Assembly (NCBI RefSeq): GCF_014836675.1
Contig: NZ_JACSQK010000002.1
Span: 248,001-312,000, forward strand
From: Comamonas avium
GTDB lineage: Bacteria; Pseudomonadota; Gammaproteobacteria; Burkholderiales; Burkholderiaceae_C
DNA: 64,000 nucleotides
Reading direction: 5' to 3'
Part shown: piece by piece, positions 34,793-43,562 of the stretch
Numbering within the stretch: position 1 is the stretch's first letter
Layout of the letters: each line of letters starts with the position of its first letter
Notes under the pieces: model-generated
Told to the model about the DNA's origin: nothing
Database searches by the model: none
Seen by the model: only the letters and a program-made list of their open reading frames with translations
Position numbers and translations under genes: made by a program

Positions 34793-36100
34793 ATGCCTGC
34801 ACATGAACATTCCGCGCATTCGATGACACACGCATTGCCTTCTTACCTGAATCCGGACGACGTCGGCCCCTGGGGCACCTACCTGCAACAGGTCGATCGT
34901 GTCACCCCCTATCTGGGCTCGCTGGCCCGCTGGGTCGAAACTCTCAAGCGCCCCAAGCGCATTCTGATCGTGGACGTGCCCATTGAGATGGACGACGGCT
35001 CCATTGCGCACTTTGAAGGCTACCGCGTACAGCACAACCTGAGCCGTGGACCTGGCAAGGGCGGCGTGCGTTTTCACCAGGACGTGACGCTGTCTGAGGT
35101 GATGGCGCTGTCGGCGTGGATGTCGATCAAGAACGCCGCCGTCAATGTGCCTTACGGCGGTGCCAAGGGTGGTATCCGCGTGGACCCCCGCAAGCTGTCC
35201 AAGGGCGAACTGGAACGCCTGACCCGTCGCTACACCAGCGAAATTGGTTTGCTGATCGGCCCAAGCAAGGACATTCCTGCCCCGGACGTGAACACCAATG
35301 CGCAAACCATGGCGTGGATGATGGACACCTACTCCATGAACACGGGTTCGACCGCCACGGGTGTGGTTACAGGCAAGCCCGTGGACTTGGGCGGATCGTT
35401 AGGCCGTGTTGAAGCCACAGGCCGTGGCGTATTCACCGTGGGCGTTGAAGCCGCCAAGCTGATTGGCTTGCCGATTGAAGGCGCACGCATCGCCGTGCAG
35501 GGCTTTGGCAATGTGGGTGGCACTGCAGGCAAACTGTTTGCCGATGCGGGCGCCAAAGTGGTGGCTGTGCAAGACCATACCGGCAGCATCAGCAACGTCA
35601 ACGGTCTGGACGTGGCGGCGCTGCTGGCGCACGTTCGCGACCAGGGTGGCGTGGGCGGCTTTGCCGGTGCGCAAGCCATTGAAGCAGAAGACTTCTGGTC
35701 GGTCGATTGCGACATCCTGATTCCAGCTGCACTGGAAGGCCAGATCAACAAGGACAACGCCCAGCGCATCAAGGCCAAGATGGTGATTGAAGGCGCCAAC
35801 GGCCCGACAACCCCAGAGGCCGATGACATCCTGCACGACAAGGGTGTGCTGGTGCTGCCCGATGTGATTGCCAATGCTGGTGGCGTGACGGTGAGCTACT
35901 TTGAGTGGGTGCAGGATTTCTCCAGCTTCTTTTGGAGCGAAGAAGAAATCAATGCCCGTCTGGTGCGCATCATGCAAGAGGCGTTTGGCGCAGTCTGGCA
36001 AGTGGCGCAGGAAAACAAGGTGAGCCTGCGCACGGCCACCTTCATTGTTGCCTGCAAACGCATTTTGCACGCACGTGAAATGCGTGGTCTGTACCCATAA
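34793..36100 (+). CDS. gdhA: Glu/Leu/Phe/Val dehydrogenase, probably glutamate dehydrogenase
   Basis: Cytosolic NAD(P)-dependent glutamate dehydrogenase, 435 residues, the hexameric short type. The substrate-binding and catalytic stretch [13 protein letters not shown] (about 84-96), the catalytic Lys in [13 protein letters not shown] (near 122) and [20 protein letters not shown] are diagnostic, followed by the Rossmann motif [14 protein letters not shown] (near 235). Ends EMRGLYP. It has its own promoter region and terminator. Cofactor choice cannot be told reliably from this reading. Confidence 0.95.
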   Translation: MPAHEHSAHSMTHALPSYLNPDDVGPWGTYLQQVDRVTPYLGSLARWVETLKRPKRILIVDVPIEMDDGSIAHFEGYRVQHNLSRGPGKGGVRFHQDVTLSEVMALSAWMSIKNAAVNVPYGGAKGGIRVDPRKLSKGELERLTRRYTSEIGLLIGPSKDIPAPDVNTNAQTMAWMMDTYSMNTGSTATGVVTGKPVDLGGSLGRVEATGRGVFTVGVEAAKLIGLPIEGARIAVQGFGNVGGTAGKLFADAGAKVVAVQDHTGSISNVNGLDVAALLAHVRDQGGVGGFAGAQAIEAEDFWSVDCDILIPAALEGQINKDNAQRIKAKMVIEGANGPTTPEADDILHDKGVLVLPDVIANAGGVTVSYFEWVQDFSSFFWSEEEINARLVRIMQEAFGAVWQVAQENKVSLRTATFIVACKRILHAREMRGLYP

Positions 36101-36122
36101 GCAAGGGGCAGCAACCCACACG

Positions 36123-36149
36123 CAAAGCGGCCCTGAGGGCCGCTTTTTT
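36123..36149 (+). terminator. terminator of gdhA
   Basis: AAGCGGCCC-TGA-GGGCCGCTT stem and T-run starting 23 bases after the stop. It abuts the stop codon of the convergent ccl gene. Confidence 0.92.
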
Positions 36150-37009
36150 CATGGGCGTTGCTGGGCCCAGACATGGCGTTGCAAGGTGCGCTGTGCCAAA
36201 TGCAGCACCGGGGCATCCACCATTTTTCCATTCACCACGCACACTCCGCCTTGGGCAAGTTCCATGGCCTGAACCACGGCGCTGGCATGGGCCACGGCGG
36301 CTTCTGTGGGCGAGAACACCTGGTGGGCCACGGCAATTTGCGCCGGGTGGATGCACAGCTTGGCACCAAAGCCCATGCGCAGTGCGCGCTGGCAGTCTGC
36401 GTCCATGTGCGTGCTGTCTTTGGTATCAACAGTGACGCCGTCAATAGCAGGTGCCAGATTGGCACGGCGCGATGCCATGACGATGGCCATGCGTGTGGGC
36501 AGCAGCTCGCCTTCATCGTCTGCGCACTGCATGCCTGCATCGACTTGAAAGTCCAGATGACCAAATGCCAGGCGAGCAACTTGCGGGGCGGCGGACAGAC
36601 TGGCCAGTGCATCCATGCCTGCCACCGTTTCTACCAAGGGGATCAAGGCGCAGGCGGGGCCTGCTGTCTGGGCGATGGCGTGAAGGACAGAGACGGTCTC
36701 TGCCTTCGGAACAACCACACCAGCAATGCCCGCCGCCACCAGTTGCTTGAGCACCTGAATGTCGCCCTCATGCCAAGCGGTCTGCGCGGCATTGATGCGC
36801 ACCAGCACACGCGCACGCAGCGTGGCAGACAGTGTTTGCACAGTGCCCAAAAGTGCCTGGCGTGCCGCTGCCTTGTCGCTGGGCGCGACCGCATCTTCCC
36901 AGTCAGCAATCACCATGTCAGCAGCGCTTTTCAGGGCTTTGTGCAGGCGATCGGTCTGATGGGCCGGAACAAACAAAAACGAACGCGCGTTGTGCAGCAG
37001 ATCACTCAT
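36149..37009 (-). CDS. ccl: CoA-ester lyase, probable (S)-citramalyl-CoA lyase
   Basis: A 286-residue HpcH/CitE-family aldolase. Hallmarks are RSFLFVPAHQTDRLHKALKS (residues about 9-28), VIADWEDAVAPSDK (about 33-46; acidic metal residues), RINAAQTAWHEGD, VPKAETVSVL (about 110), and LIPLVETVAGMDAL, AFGHLDFQVDAG for magnesium and substrate. By position at the end of an ich-ict operon it should split citramalyl-CoA into acetyl-CoA and pyruvate, the last step of itaconate degradation; this is an inference from gene context. The ATG at 37007-37009 has only a weak ribosome-binding site. Confidence 0.85.
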   Translation of the reverse strand: MSDLLHNARSFLFVPAHQTDRLHKALKSAADMVIADWEDAVAPSDKAAARQALLGTVQTLSATLRARVLVRINAAQTAWHEGDIQVLKQLVAAGIAGVVVPKAETVSVLHAIAQTAGPACALIPLVETVAGMDALASLSAAPQVARLAFGHLDFQVDAGMQCADDEGELLPTRMAIVMASRRANLAPAIDGVTVDTKDSTHMDADCQRALRMGFGAKLCIHPAQIAVAHQVFSPTEAAVAHASAVVQAMELAQGGVCVVNGKMVDAPVLHLAQRTLQRHVWAQQRP

Positions 37010-37045
37010 GGGAAAACCTAGCAGGCGGGTGTACAAACTACGAGA

Positions 37046-37423
37046 TCAAACGTACTCGGCAATCTCGATCAGATTCAGGTCGGGGTCACGCACATAGATG
37101 GAGCGAATGGGGCCTCGTGCGCCGGTGCGCATCACGGGGCCGCATTCAATGTCGATGTGGTGGTTAGCCAGGTGCTGGCGGATGATTTCAAGCGGCTGTG
37201 ACGCAATCAGGCACACATCCAGCGCACCGGGTGTCGGGTGCTGCGCCTTGGGTTCAAACTCTTTGCCGGCAATGTGCAAATTGATTTTTTGAGCGCCGAA
37301 TACAAAGGCTTTGCGCTGCTCGCCAAAAGTCTCCAGCTGCATGCCCAGCACCTCGACATAAAACCGGATGCAAGCGGTTTCCTGTGCCGTGGTCAGCACC
37401 AGGTGGTCCATACGATCAATCAT
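37046..37423 (-). CDS. VOC-family protein (glyoxalase-like)
   Basis: A 125-residue single-domain vicinal-oxygen-chelate protein. It begins MIDRMDHLVLTTAQETACIRFYVEVLGMQ, the usual beta-alpha-beta entrance with a metal His in DHLVL, and ends SIYVRDPDLNLIEIAEY with the second metal Glu. A VOC gene is also present in the P. aeruginosa itaconate operon, but its role there is not settled. The ATG at 37421-37423 has GGAG upstream. It is 36 bases before ccl. Confidence 0.83.
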   Translation of the reverse strand: MIDRMDHLVLTTAQETACIRFYVEVLGMQLETFGEQRKAFVFGAQKINLHIAGKEFEPKAQHPTPGALDVCLIASQPLEIIRQHLANHHIDIECGPVMRTGARGPIRSIYVRDPDLNLIEIAEYV

Positions 37424-37471
37424 GAAAAAGCTCCACCAGCGGCGCTGTGCTGCGCCGCTGGTCATGGGGGA

Positions 37472-38470
37472 TTACTCTGCCGTTACGCCGGTTTCCTTGA
37501 TCACCTTGGCCCAGCGTGCCACTTCGGCGGTCAGGTGCTTGCGCAGGCCTTCGGGCGTGGCTTTTTCGGGCGAAACAAGGTCAGAGCTCAGGTCGGCGAT
37601 GCGTGCCTTCACGTTGTCGTCCTTGATGGCCACATTGAGCGCCTTGTTGATCTTGTCGATCACTTCTTTAGGCGTGCCCTTGGGTGCGTACATGCCGTGC
37701 CAGACCTTGACGTCAAACCCTTTGAGGCCCTGCTCATTCAGGGTAGGAATATCGGGCAGCGAAGACAGGCGCTCAGGGGTGGTGACACCAAAAACCTTGA
37801 CACGTTTGCCATCCTTGATGACTGGTACGGTCTGCGTGGTCTGGTCGCACAGCAGATCGACCTGTCCGCCCATCAAGTCATTCATGGCCGGGCCCGCACC
37901 CTTGTAGGGGATGGTGGTCAGGTTCACACCCAGCTGGTGCATCAGCAGCATGCCGCACAGTTGCGAGACCGCGCCGATGCCTGCGTTGGCCAGCGAAACC
38001 TTCTCCTGGTTTTTCTTGACGTAGTCCTGCAGCTCCTGGAAGTTGTTGGCCGGAAAGTCCTTGCGCGACAGCAGCGTCATGGGGACATCCAGCACCTGAC
38101 CGATGTACTCGAAATCCTTGAGCGGGTCATAAGGCAGTTTCTTGTACAGCGCAGGTGCCGTGGCCATACCCATGTGGTGAATCAAGATGGTGTATCCATC
38201 ATTTTTGGCCTTGGCAACGCGCGTGGGTGCAATCGTGCCGCCTGCGCCCACGGTGTTTTCTACCAGCACTGACTGACCCAGCACCTGTCCCATGGGCACA
38301 GCCAGCAGACGTGCAACCACATCGGTGGGGCCACCTGCAGAGTAGGGGACGACCAGCGTGATGGCCTTGTCTGGCCAGTTGCTGGCCATGGCGTTGCCCA
38401 TGCCCAAAGTGACCAGCGCGCAGGCGCTGAGCAGGGTGCGTCGTGAAACCTGATAAGTCTTCGTTGTCAT
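37472..38470 (-). CDS. Bug-family (TctC) periplasmic substrate-binding protein
   Basis: A 332-residue periplasmic binding protein of the Bug/TctC family. A twin-arginine-like signal SRRTLLSACALVTLGMGNAMA (residues 9-29) is followed by WPDKAITLVVPYSAGGPTDVVARLLA, the classic Bug opening, and NTVGAGGTIAPTRVAKA, YKGAGPAMNDLMGGQVDLL. Asp residues near the pocket typically bind a carboxylate ligand. It has no TctA/TctB membrane partner here. Its place between PrpD and VOC suggests capture of itaconate or another C5 dicarboxylate. The ATG at 38468-38470 has AGGAGA upstream. Confidence 0.9.
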   Translation of the reverse strand: MTTKTYQVSRRTLLSACALVTLGMGNAMASNWPDKAITLVVPYSAGGPTDVVARLLAVPMGQVLGQSVLVENTVGAGGTIAPTRVAKAKNDGYTILIHHMGMATAPALYKKLPYDPLKDFEYIGQVLDVPMTLLSRKDFPANNFQELQDYVKKNQEKVSLANAGIGAVSQLCGMLLMHQLGVNLTTIPYKGAGPAMNDLMGGQVDLLCDQTTQTVPVIKDGKRVKVFGVTTPERLSSLPDIPTLNEQGLKGFDVKVWHGMYAPKGTPKEVIDKINKALNVAIKDDNVKARIADLSSDLVSPEKATPEGLRKHLTAEVARWAKVIKETGVTAE

Positions 38471-38589
38471 CTCGTTGTCTCCTGGTGTGTTTTGAGTAAA
38501 ACGGAGTGCTGCGTGCACTCTCTGTGCGGTGTTTCCGCTTGCAATATTGCGTCCGGTGCAGACCCCCGTCTTCACCGGACACAAATGGT

Positions 38590-39954
38590 TCAGGCCATCA
38601 AACGACCCACACGCTTCCACTGCGCCACTTGCCATAGTTGTTCCACGGCTTGTGGTGCATTGGTTGCGTAGTTCGGGTTGCCATACACCGCCAATCGCAG
38701 TGCTTTGGCGGTGATTTCATCGCGCGACAAGGTGTTGCCTGGATCTCCCTTGGGTTCATCCACACGCCCTTGCAAGTGACGGCCATCGGTGGTTTGTACA
38801 GTGACTTTGCCAATCCAGCATTGGGGGTAAGCCGCATCAACCTCGGCATCGAGCACCATGTGTACTTTTTCGCGCAACGCCACGGTGGCAGGCGACTGGA
38901 AATGGGCATCAAACTGCGTCAGCCCCGCAAAGCCAAACTGTGCAGCCAGGGCCAGCACCGTACCCATGGAAAACTTGCTCTGGTGCACGCTGGAGGGGCT
39001 GACCACGGGGCCCAGCACGTCAATGGCGCCCTGGTGCACATGGCAGGTGACCTGTGCAATGTCTTCGGGGCGCAGCTTGTTGTGCTGCATGACTTGCAAA
39101 AGTGCATCGGCAGCCGGGTGCGTGTGGCGGCAGGATGCATGCCATTTGAAACTGGTCTCCGCCGTGGCCCAGCGGGTGCCCAAACCATCGGTGAGCTTGC
39201 CGGGGTTGGCATCGGTACTCATGCCAGCGGCCAGCCCCTGTGGGCCGGTAAAGATGTCCTGTGCGCCGGTGAACCCATCTTTGGCCAGATACGCCGCCAT
39301 CAGGCCCGCAGCGGCGGCGTGTGCGGTGTGCAGCTGTTTGCTGTCGGCTGCTGTGCGCAAAAACTCCCACAAGCCTGCGGCCTGGGTGCCCGCCGATCCC
39401 AGTGCATGCTGCATTTGCACCGGGCTCAGGCCCAGCAGATGGCCCACGGCAGCGGCTGCGGCCAAGGTGCCTGCGGTGCCTGTGGTGTGAAAAATCCGGT
39501 AGTGGCTGCGGCCCAGAAATTCGCCCACGCGGATGCCCACTTCATAGCCTGCTACACAGGCCGCCATCAGTTGCGCACCAGTTGCCCCCATGCTTTGCGC
39601 CACGGCAACCGCGGGTGCAAACACCACGGCTGCCGGGTGGAAGACCGAGCCGTTGTGCACATCATCTTGCTCTGCGACATGCGCTGCTGCCGCGTTGGCC
39701 AGTGCAGCCATCATGGGCGAAGTGGTGGTGTCTTGACCGATCACCTCACAGGGCCCCTGGGCTGGTCCTTGCGATAGTGCAAAGCGCGTCAGGCTTTGTA
39801 CAGGTCGTGCATTTTGGCCGGCCAGCACAGAGCCGAACCAGTCGACCCACAGGTCCTCAGCCTTGCGCTGTACGGCGGGAGGAATATCGTCCCACTGCAG
39901 CGTGGCCGCAAACTGAGCCAGGGGGTGAATGGTGATGTGACTTTCTTGCTTCAT
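38590..39954 (-). CDS. MmgE/PrpD-family protein
   Basis: A 454-residue protein of the 2-methylcitrate dehydratase/cis-aconitate decarboxylase superfamily. Recognisable are WVDWFGSVLAGQ (about 34-45), AHVAEQDDVHNGSVFHPAAVV (about 90-110), GYEVGIRVGE (about 134-143) and WHASCRHTHPAADAL (near 275). Length is normal. The P. aeruginosa itaconate operon also has a PrpD-like gene; its job may be isomer or salvage chemistry and is not settled. CAGGAA precedes the ATG. It is about 60 bases after ict. Confidence 0.88.
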   Translation of the reverse strand: MKQESHITIHPLAQFAATLQWDDIPPAVQRKAEDLWVDWFGSVLAGQNARPVQSLTRFALSQGPAQGPCEVIGQDTTTSPMMAALANAAAAHVAEQDDVHNGSVFHPAAVVFAPAVAVAQSMGATGAQLMAACVAGYEVGIRVGEFLGRSHYRIFHTTGTAGTLAAAAAVGHLLGLSPVQMQHALGSAGTQAAGLWEFLRTAADSKQLHTAHAAAAGLMAAYLAKDGFTGAQDIFTGPQGLAAGMSTDANPGKLTDGLGTRWATAETSFKWHASCRHTHPAADALLQVMQHNKLRPEDIAQVTCHVHQGAIDVLGPVVSPSSVHQSKFSMGTVLALAAQFGFAGLTQFDAHFQSPATVALREKVHMVLDAEVDAAYPQCWIGKVTVQTTDGRHLQGRVDEPKGDPGNTLSRDEITAKALRLAVYGNPNYATNAPQAVEQLWQVAQWKRVGRLMA

Positions 39955-40012
39955 GCTGGTTCCTGTTGCAGCGTGCGCAAGCGCAGACTGCTTTTTTTGG
40001 GGTGTTGCGGCG

Positions 40013-41194
40013 TCACGCGCATGGGCTGTTTTGCAAGGCAGCGGCCTGCTCTGCGCTCCAGCCCAGCTCGGCCAAAATGGTGGCGTTGTGCTGGCCCACG
40101 GCGGGGACAGGCTCCATGCGGTAGTCGAAAGCGCTGTTCACGCCGGGGGGCAGCAGGGCGGGCACATCACCTTCGGGTGTCGCCACGGTGCGCCAGCGCT
40201 CACGTGCCTGCAATTGCGGGTGCCGCCACAGATCGGCCATGTCGTTGACGCGGGCGTTGGCAATGCCTGCTGCTTCCAGCCGGGCCACTACTTGCTCGGC
40301 AGTCAAGGCAGCGAAGGTTTCCACGATCACGGCTTGCAACGCAGCGCGGTTGGCATTGCGCTGGGCGTTGCTGTCAAAGCGCGTGTCGATAGCAATATCG
40401 GGTTGCAGCAGCACGGTGGCGCAAAAGGCTTTCCATTCACGCTCGTTTTGCAGCCCCAGCATCACGGTTTTGCCGTCACCGGCCTGGAAGGGGCCATACG
40501 GGTAGATGCTGGCGTGCGATGCGCCTGTACGCGGTGGCGGGGGCGCACCGTCATAGGCGTAGTACATGGGGTAGCCCATCCACTCGCCCATCGCCTCCAG
40601 CATGGACACATCAATGTGGCTGCCTTCGCCTGTTTTTCCACGCAACATCAATGCCGCCAAAATATTGGTATAGGCATACATGCCGGCTGCAATATCGGCC
40701 ACCGAAATACCTGATTTGCTGGGTGTATCAGGCGTGCCGGTCACCGACAAAAAGCCTGCCTCGCTCTGGATCAGCAAGTCATACGCTTTTTTGTCGCGAT
40801 AGGGGCCATCGGCACCATAGCCACTGATGTCGCACACGATCAAGCGGGGGTTGTGCGCCTTTAATTCGTCGTACGACAGCCCCATGCGCGCAGCTGCGCC
40901 AGGGGCCAGGTTCTGCACCAGCACGTCTGCGGTTTTCAGTAGCTCCAGCAGCGCAGATTTGGCCAGTGGCTGTTTCACATCCAGAGCCAGACTTTGCTTG
41001 CTGCGGTTGATCCAGGTGAAGTGCGACGACTGGCCCTTCACGCGCTGGTCATAGCCGCGTGCAAAGTCGCCGCTGCCGGGGCGTTCCACCTTGATAACGC
41101 GCGCACCCAGATCAGCCAGTTGGCGTGTGCAAAACGGAGCGGCTACCGCGTGTTCCAAAGAAATGACAGTGATGCCGTCAAGAGGTCGAATCAT
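40013..41194 (-). CDS. ict: CaiB/BaiF CoA-transferase, probable itaconate CoA-transferase
   Basis: A 393-residue class III CoA-transferase. It begins PLDGITVISLEHAVAAPFCTRQLADLGARVIKVERPGSGDFAR, and the catalytic Asp falls in KKAYDLLIQSEAGFLSVTG (near residue 170). The ending AELGWSAEQAAALQ is family-typical. In this gene set it should move CoA from succinyl-CoA to itaconate, giving itaconyl-CoA. The assignment rests on context; CaiB enzymes cover many acids. The ATG is followed immediately by IRPLDGI with little leader. Confidence 0.85.
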   Translation of the reverse strand: MIRPLDGITVISLEHAVAAPFCTRQLADLGARVIKVERPGSGDFARGYDQRVKGQSSHFTWINRSKQSLALDVKQPLAKSALLELLKTADVLVQNLAPGAAARMGLSYDELKAHNPRLIVCDISGYGADGPYRDKKAYDLLIQSEAGFLSVTGTPDTPSKSGISVADIAAGMYAYTNILAALMLRGKTGEGSHIDVSMLEAMGEWMGYPMYYAYDGAPPPPRTGASHASIYPYGPFQAGDGKTVMLGLQNEREWKAFCATVLLQPDIAIDTRFDSNAQRNANRAALQAVIVETFAALTAEQVVARLEAAGIANARVNDMADLWRHPQLQARERWRTVATPEGDVPALLPPGVNSAFDYRMEPVPAVGQHNATILAELGWSAEQAAALQNSPCA

Positions 41195-41256
41195 GTGAAA
41201 TCCAATATCCGAAGTGGGCCTGCAATGCGGTGCAACCGCACAGGGGGTTGTCCATG

Positions 41257-42429
41257 TCAGAAAGAACGGGGCAGACCCAGCAGGTGCTCGGCCACGTACG
41301 AAAAAATCAGATTGGTGGAGATAGGCGCAACCTGGTACAGGCGTGTTTCGCGGAATTTGCGCTCCACGTCGTACTCGCAGGCAAAGCCAAAGCCGCCGTG
41401 AAACTGCAGACAGGCGTTGGCCGCCTCCCAGCTGGCCTTGGCTGCCAGGTACTTGGCCATGTTCGCCTGGGCTCCCATGGGCTCGTGCTGGTCAAACAGC
41501 TCGCACGCTTTCCAGCGCATCAGGTTGGCCGCTTCCAGCTCGATAAAAGTCTCGGCAATCGGGAACTGAACCCCCTGGTTCTGGCCGATGGGGCGGCCAA
41601 ATACCTGCCGGTCCTTGACGTAGTGGGTCACGCGGTCCATGAACCAGTAGCCATCACCAATGCACTCGGCAGCAATCAGCGTGCGCTCGGCGTTCAGGCC
41701 ATCGAGGATGTACTTGAAGCCCTTGCCTTCTTCCCCGATCAGGTTCTCGGCGGGGATTTCCAGATTTTCAAAGAACAGTTCGTTGGTCTCGTGGTTGACC
41801 ATGTTGGGGATCGGGCGCACGGTCATGCCCTTTTTCTCGGCTTCGCGCAGATCCACCATGAAGATCGACATGCCCTCAGACTTCTTGGTCACTTCTGCCA
41901 GCGGCGTGGTGCGCGCCAGCAAGATCATGAAATCGCTGTGCTGGATACGGCTGATCCACACTTTCTGGCCGTTGATGACGTATTTGTCACCCTTTTTCAC
42001 CGCACTGGTCTTGATCTTGGTGGTGTCGGTGCCGGTGGTGGGCTCGGTCACGCCCATCGACTGCAGGCGCCATTGGCCGGTTGCAATTTTGGGCAGGTAC
42101 CTGTCTTTTTGCTCCTGCGATCCATGGCGCAGCAATGTGCCCATGTTGTACATCTGGCCGTGGCATGCCCCGGAGTTGCCGCCGCAGCGGTTGATCTCTT
42201 CCATGATGACCGAGGCCTCGGTCAGACCCAGACCCGAGCCGCCGTATTCCTGCGGAATCAGCGCCGCCAGCCAGCCCGCCTCGGTCAGCGCGGTGACGAA
42301 CTTTTCAGGGTAGGCTCGTTCTTCGTCCACCTTGCGGAAATACTCGTCGGGAAAGGCCTTGCACAGGTCGCGGATCGCATCGCGAATTTCGTGGTGGTTG
42401 TTGCTCAGAGTCTTTTCAATCATTGCCAT
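41257..42429 (-). CDS. acyl-CoA dehydrogenase
   Basis: A 390-residue FAD acyl-CoA dehydrogenase. The N-domain has IPQEYGGSGLGLTEASVIMEEI (about 62-83), mid-domain MGVTEPTTGTDTTKIKTSAV (flavin and substrate) and YVINGQKVWIS, and the C-domain CLQFHGGFGFACEYDVERKFRETRLYQVAPIS. The usual YEGT near the C-terminus is YQVAPIST here, so the catalytic base may sit elsewhere, as in isovaleryl-type enzymes. In the operon it might handle a saturated C5-CoA entering the pathway; unknown. Starts at MAMIEK (42427-42429) after AAAGG, 77 bases after ich. Confidence 0.9.
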   Translation of the reverse strand: MAMIEKTLSNNHHEIRDAIRDLCKAFPDEYFRKVDEERAYPEKFVTALTEAGWLAALIPQEYGGSGLGLTEASVIMEEINRCGGNSGACHGQMYNMGTLLRHGSQEQKDRYLPKIATGQWRLQSMGVTEPTTGTDTTKIKTSAVKKGDKYVINGQKVWISRIQHSDFMILLARTTPLAEVTKKSEGMSIFMVDLREAEKKGMTVRPIPNMVNHETNELFFENLEIPAENLIGEEGKGFKYILDGLNAERTLIAAECIGDGYWFMDRVTHYVKDRQVFGRPIGQNQGVQFPIAETFIELEAANLMRWKACELFDQHEPMGAQANMAKYLAAKASWEAANACLQFHGGFGFACEYDVERKFRETRLYQVAPISTNLIFSYVAEHLLGLPRSF

Positions 42430-42506
42430 TTTTCGAACCTTTGGTGCCTTTGGCGCTTTGTCTGTGAGCACAGAAAGCGTCTGTTTTTGTGTCTTTTGAA
42501 GGTGCT

Positions 42507-43403
42507 TCAAGCCAGCGTGGCCGTGGCTTGCATGGTGAGCCAGCCTTCGTGGTCCTGCGCCCAAAGCTCCACGCTCTTGCCATCTGCCGAAGGCTTGCCG
42601 TGCACGCTGAAGCTGTGCAGGTCAAACGTTGGTCGCACGGCCTTGAAAGCAAAACTTTGCAGTTGAGCGCTGGGGTCGCTGCGGCGCAGCAGATCAACCA
42701 GCAGCGTGGCAATCAAGGGGCCATGCACGATCAAGCCGGGGTAGCCTTCGACTTCGGTCACGTATTTGCGGTCATAGTGAATACGGTGACCATTGAAGGT
42801 GAGTGCGGAGTAGCGAAACAGCAGCACGTCATCGGGCGTGATCACGCGAGACCATTGCTGCTGGCCAGCCAGAGGCGGCGTTTGCGGGGCAGGGGCTGGC
42901 TCTCCGGGCAAAGCCATTGGGCGGTAGACGATGTCGTGTTCTTCCACCAGCGACAGGCCATCGGCATTGCCAAAGCGGTGTTCAACCTGCACGAACAGCA
43001 ACTCCCCCGAGCGACCTGTTTTGTGCTGCACAGACTGGATGGTGGAAACGCGCTCAGCGTCTTGGCCCACTTGGAGCGGGTTGCCCGGCTCCCAGCGCAT
43101 ACGCCCCCCAGCCCACATGCGACGGGGCAGGGGTACCGGCGGCAGAAAACCGCCGCGTTGGGGGTGGCCATCAGCCCCCAGCTCGCTTTGGCGGGCATGG
43201 GGCAGAAAGTACAGCCAGTGCCACAGCGGTGGCACGGTGCTGCCGGGCACCACGGGCGCATCATCACGGTCAAGCGTGGCCGACAAAGCGCGTAAAGGCG
43301 CAGGGGTGATAAGGTCGCTTGATATGTCGCTGCGGCCTTGCCACGTTTGCAGGTGTGCCAGCTGGGTGGCATCAATCAGAGGAGATGGGGTCGTCTTGCT
43401 CAT
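42507..43403 (-). CDS. ich: MaoC-like hydratase, probable itaconyl-CoA hydratase
   Basis: A 298-residue two-part hot-dog protein of the FAS1-like/MaoC mesaconyl-C4-CoA hydratase group. The N-terminal half has WHWLYFLPHARQSELGADGHP (about 60-80) and RRMWAGGRMRW; the C-terminal half carries the hydratase motif FRYSALTFNGHRIHYDRKYV (near 200), with Asn and His as likely catalytic residues. In context it hydrates itaconyl-CoA to citramalyl-CoA. First gene of the operon, divergent from LysR, about 160 bases apart. The ATG at 43401-43403 is preferred; TTG two codons earlier is possible. Confidence 0.86.
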   Translation of the reverse strand: MSKTTPSPLIDATQLAHLQTWQGRSDISSDLITPAPLRALSATLDRDDAPVVPGSTVPPLWHWLYFLPHARQSELGADGHPQRGGFLPPVPLPRRMWAGGRMRWEPGNPLQVGQDAERVSTIQSVQHKTGRSGELLFVQVEHRFGNADGLSLVEEHDIVYRPMALPGEPAPAPQTPPLAGQQQWSRVITPDDVLLFRYSALTFNGHRIHYDRKYVTEVEGYPGLIVHGPLIATLLVDLLRRSDPSAQLQSFAFKAVRPTFDLHSFSVHGKPSADGKSVELWAQDHEGWLTMQATATLA

Positions 43404-43508
43404 GGCCAATGTGGTGCTTGGTGAGGGTGGCGCCAGCCATTGCTGACACGCTGTTGCAATGCATCTTGGACGTGGCCAATGCTTTCTACAATCACAGTTT
43501 TTGCAAGT

Positions 43509-43533
43509 AAGCCTTCAGTTTTTCAAAAGGCTT
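43509..43533. promoter_or_regulatory. candidate LysR operator between ich and its regulator
   Basis: A perfect inverted repeat AAGCCTT-N11-AAGGCTT, including the T-N11-A core of LysR-type sites, in the 159-base divergent region. It lies about 30 bases ahead of the LysR ATG and 106 bases from the ich start. Confidence 0.65.
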
Positions 43534-43562
43534 GGCGTTATCCGTACTAACCCGGACACCCT

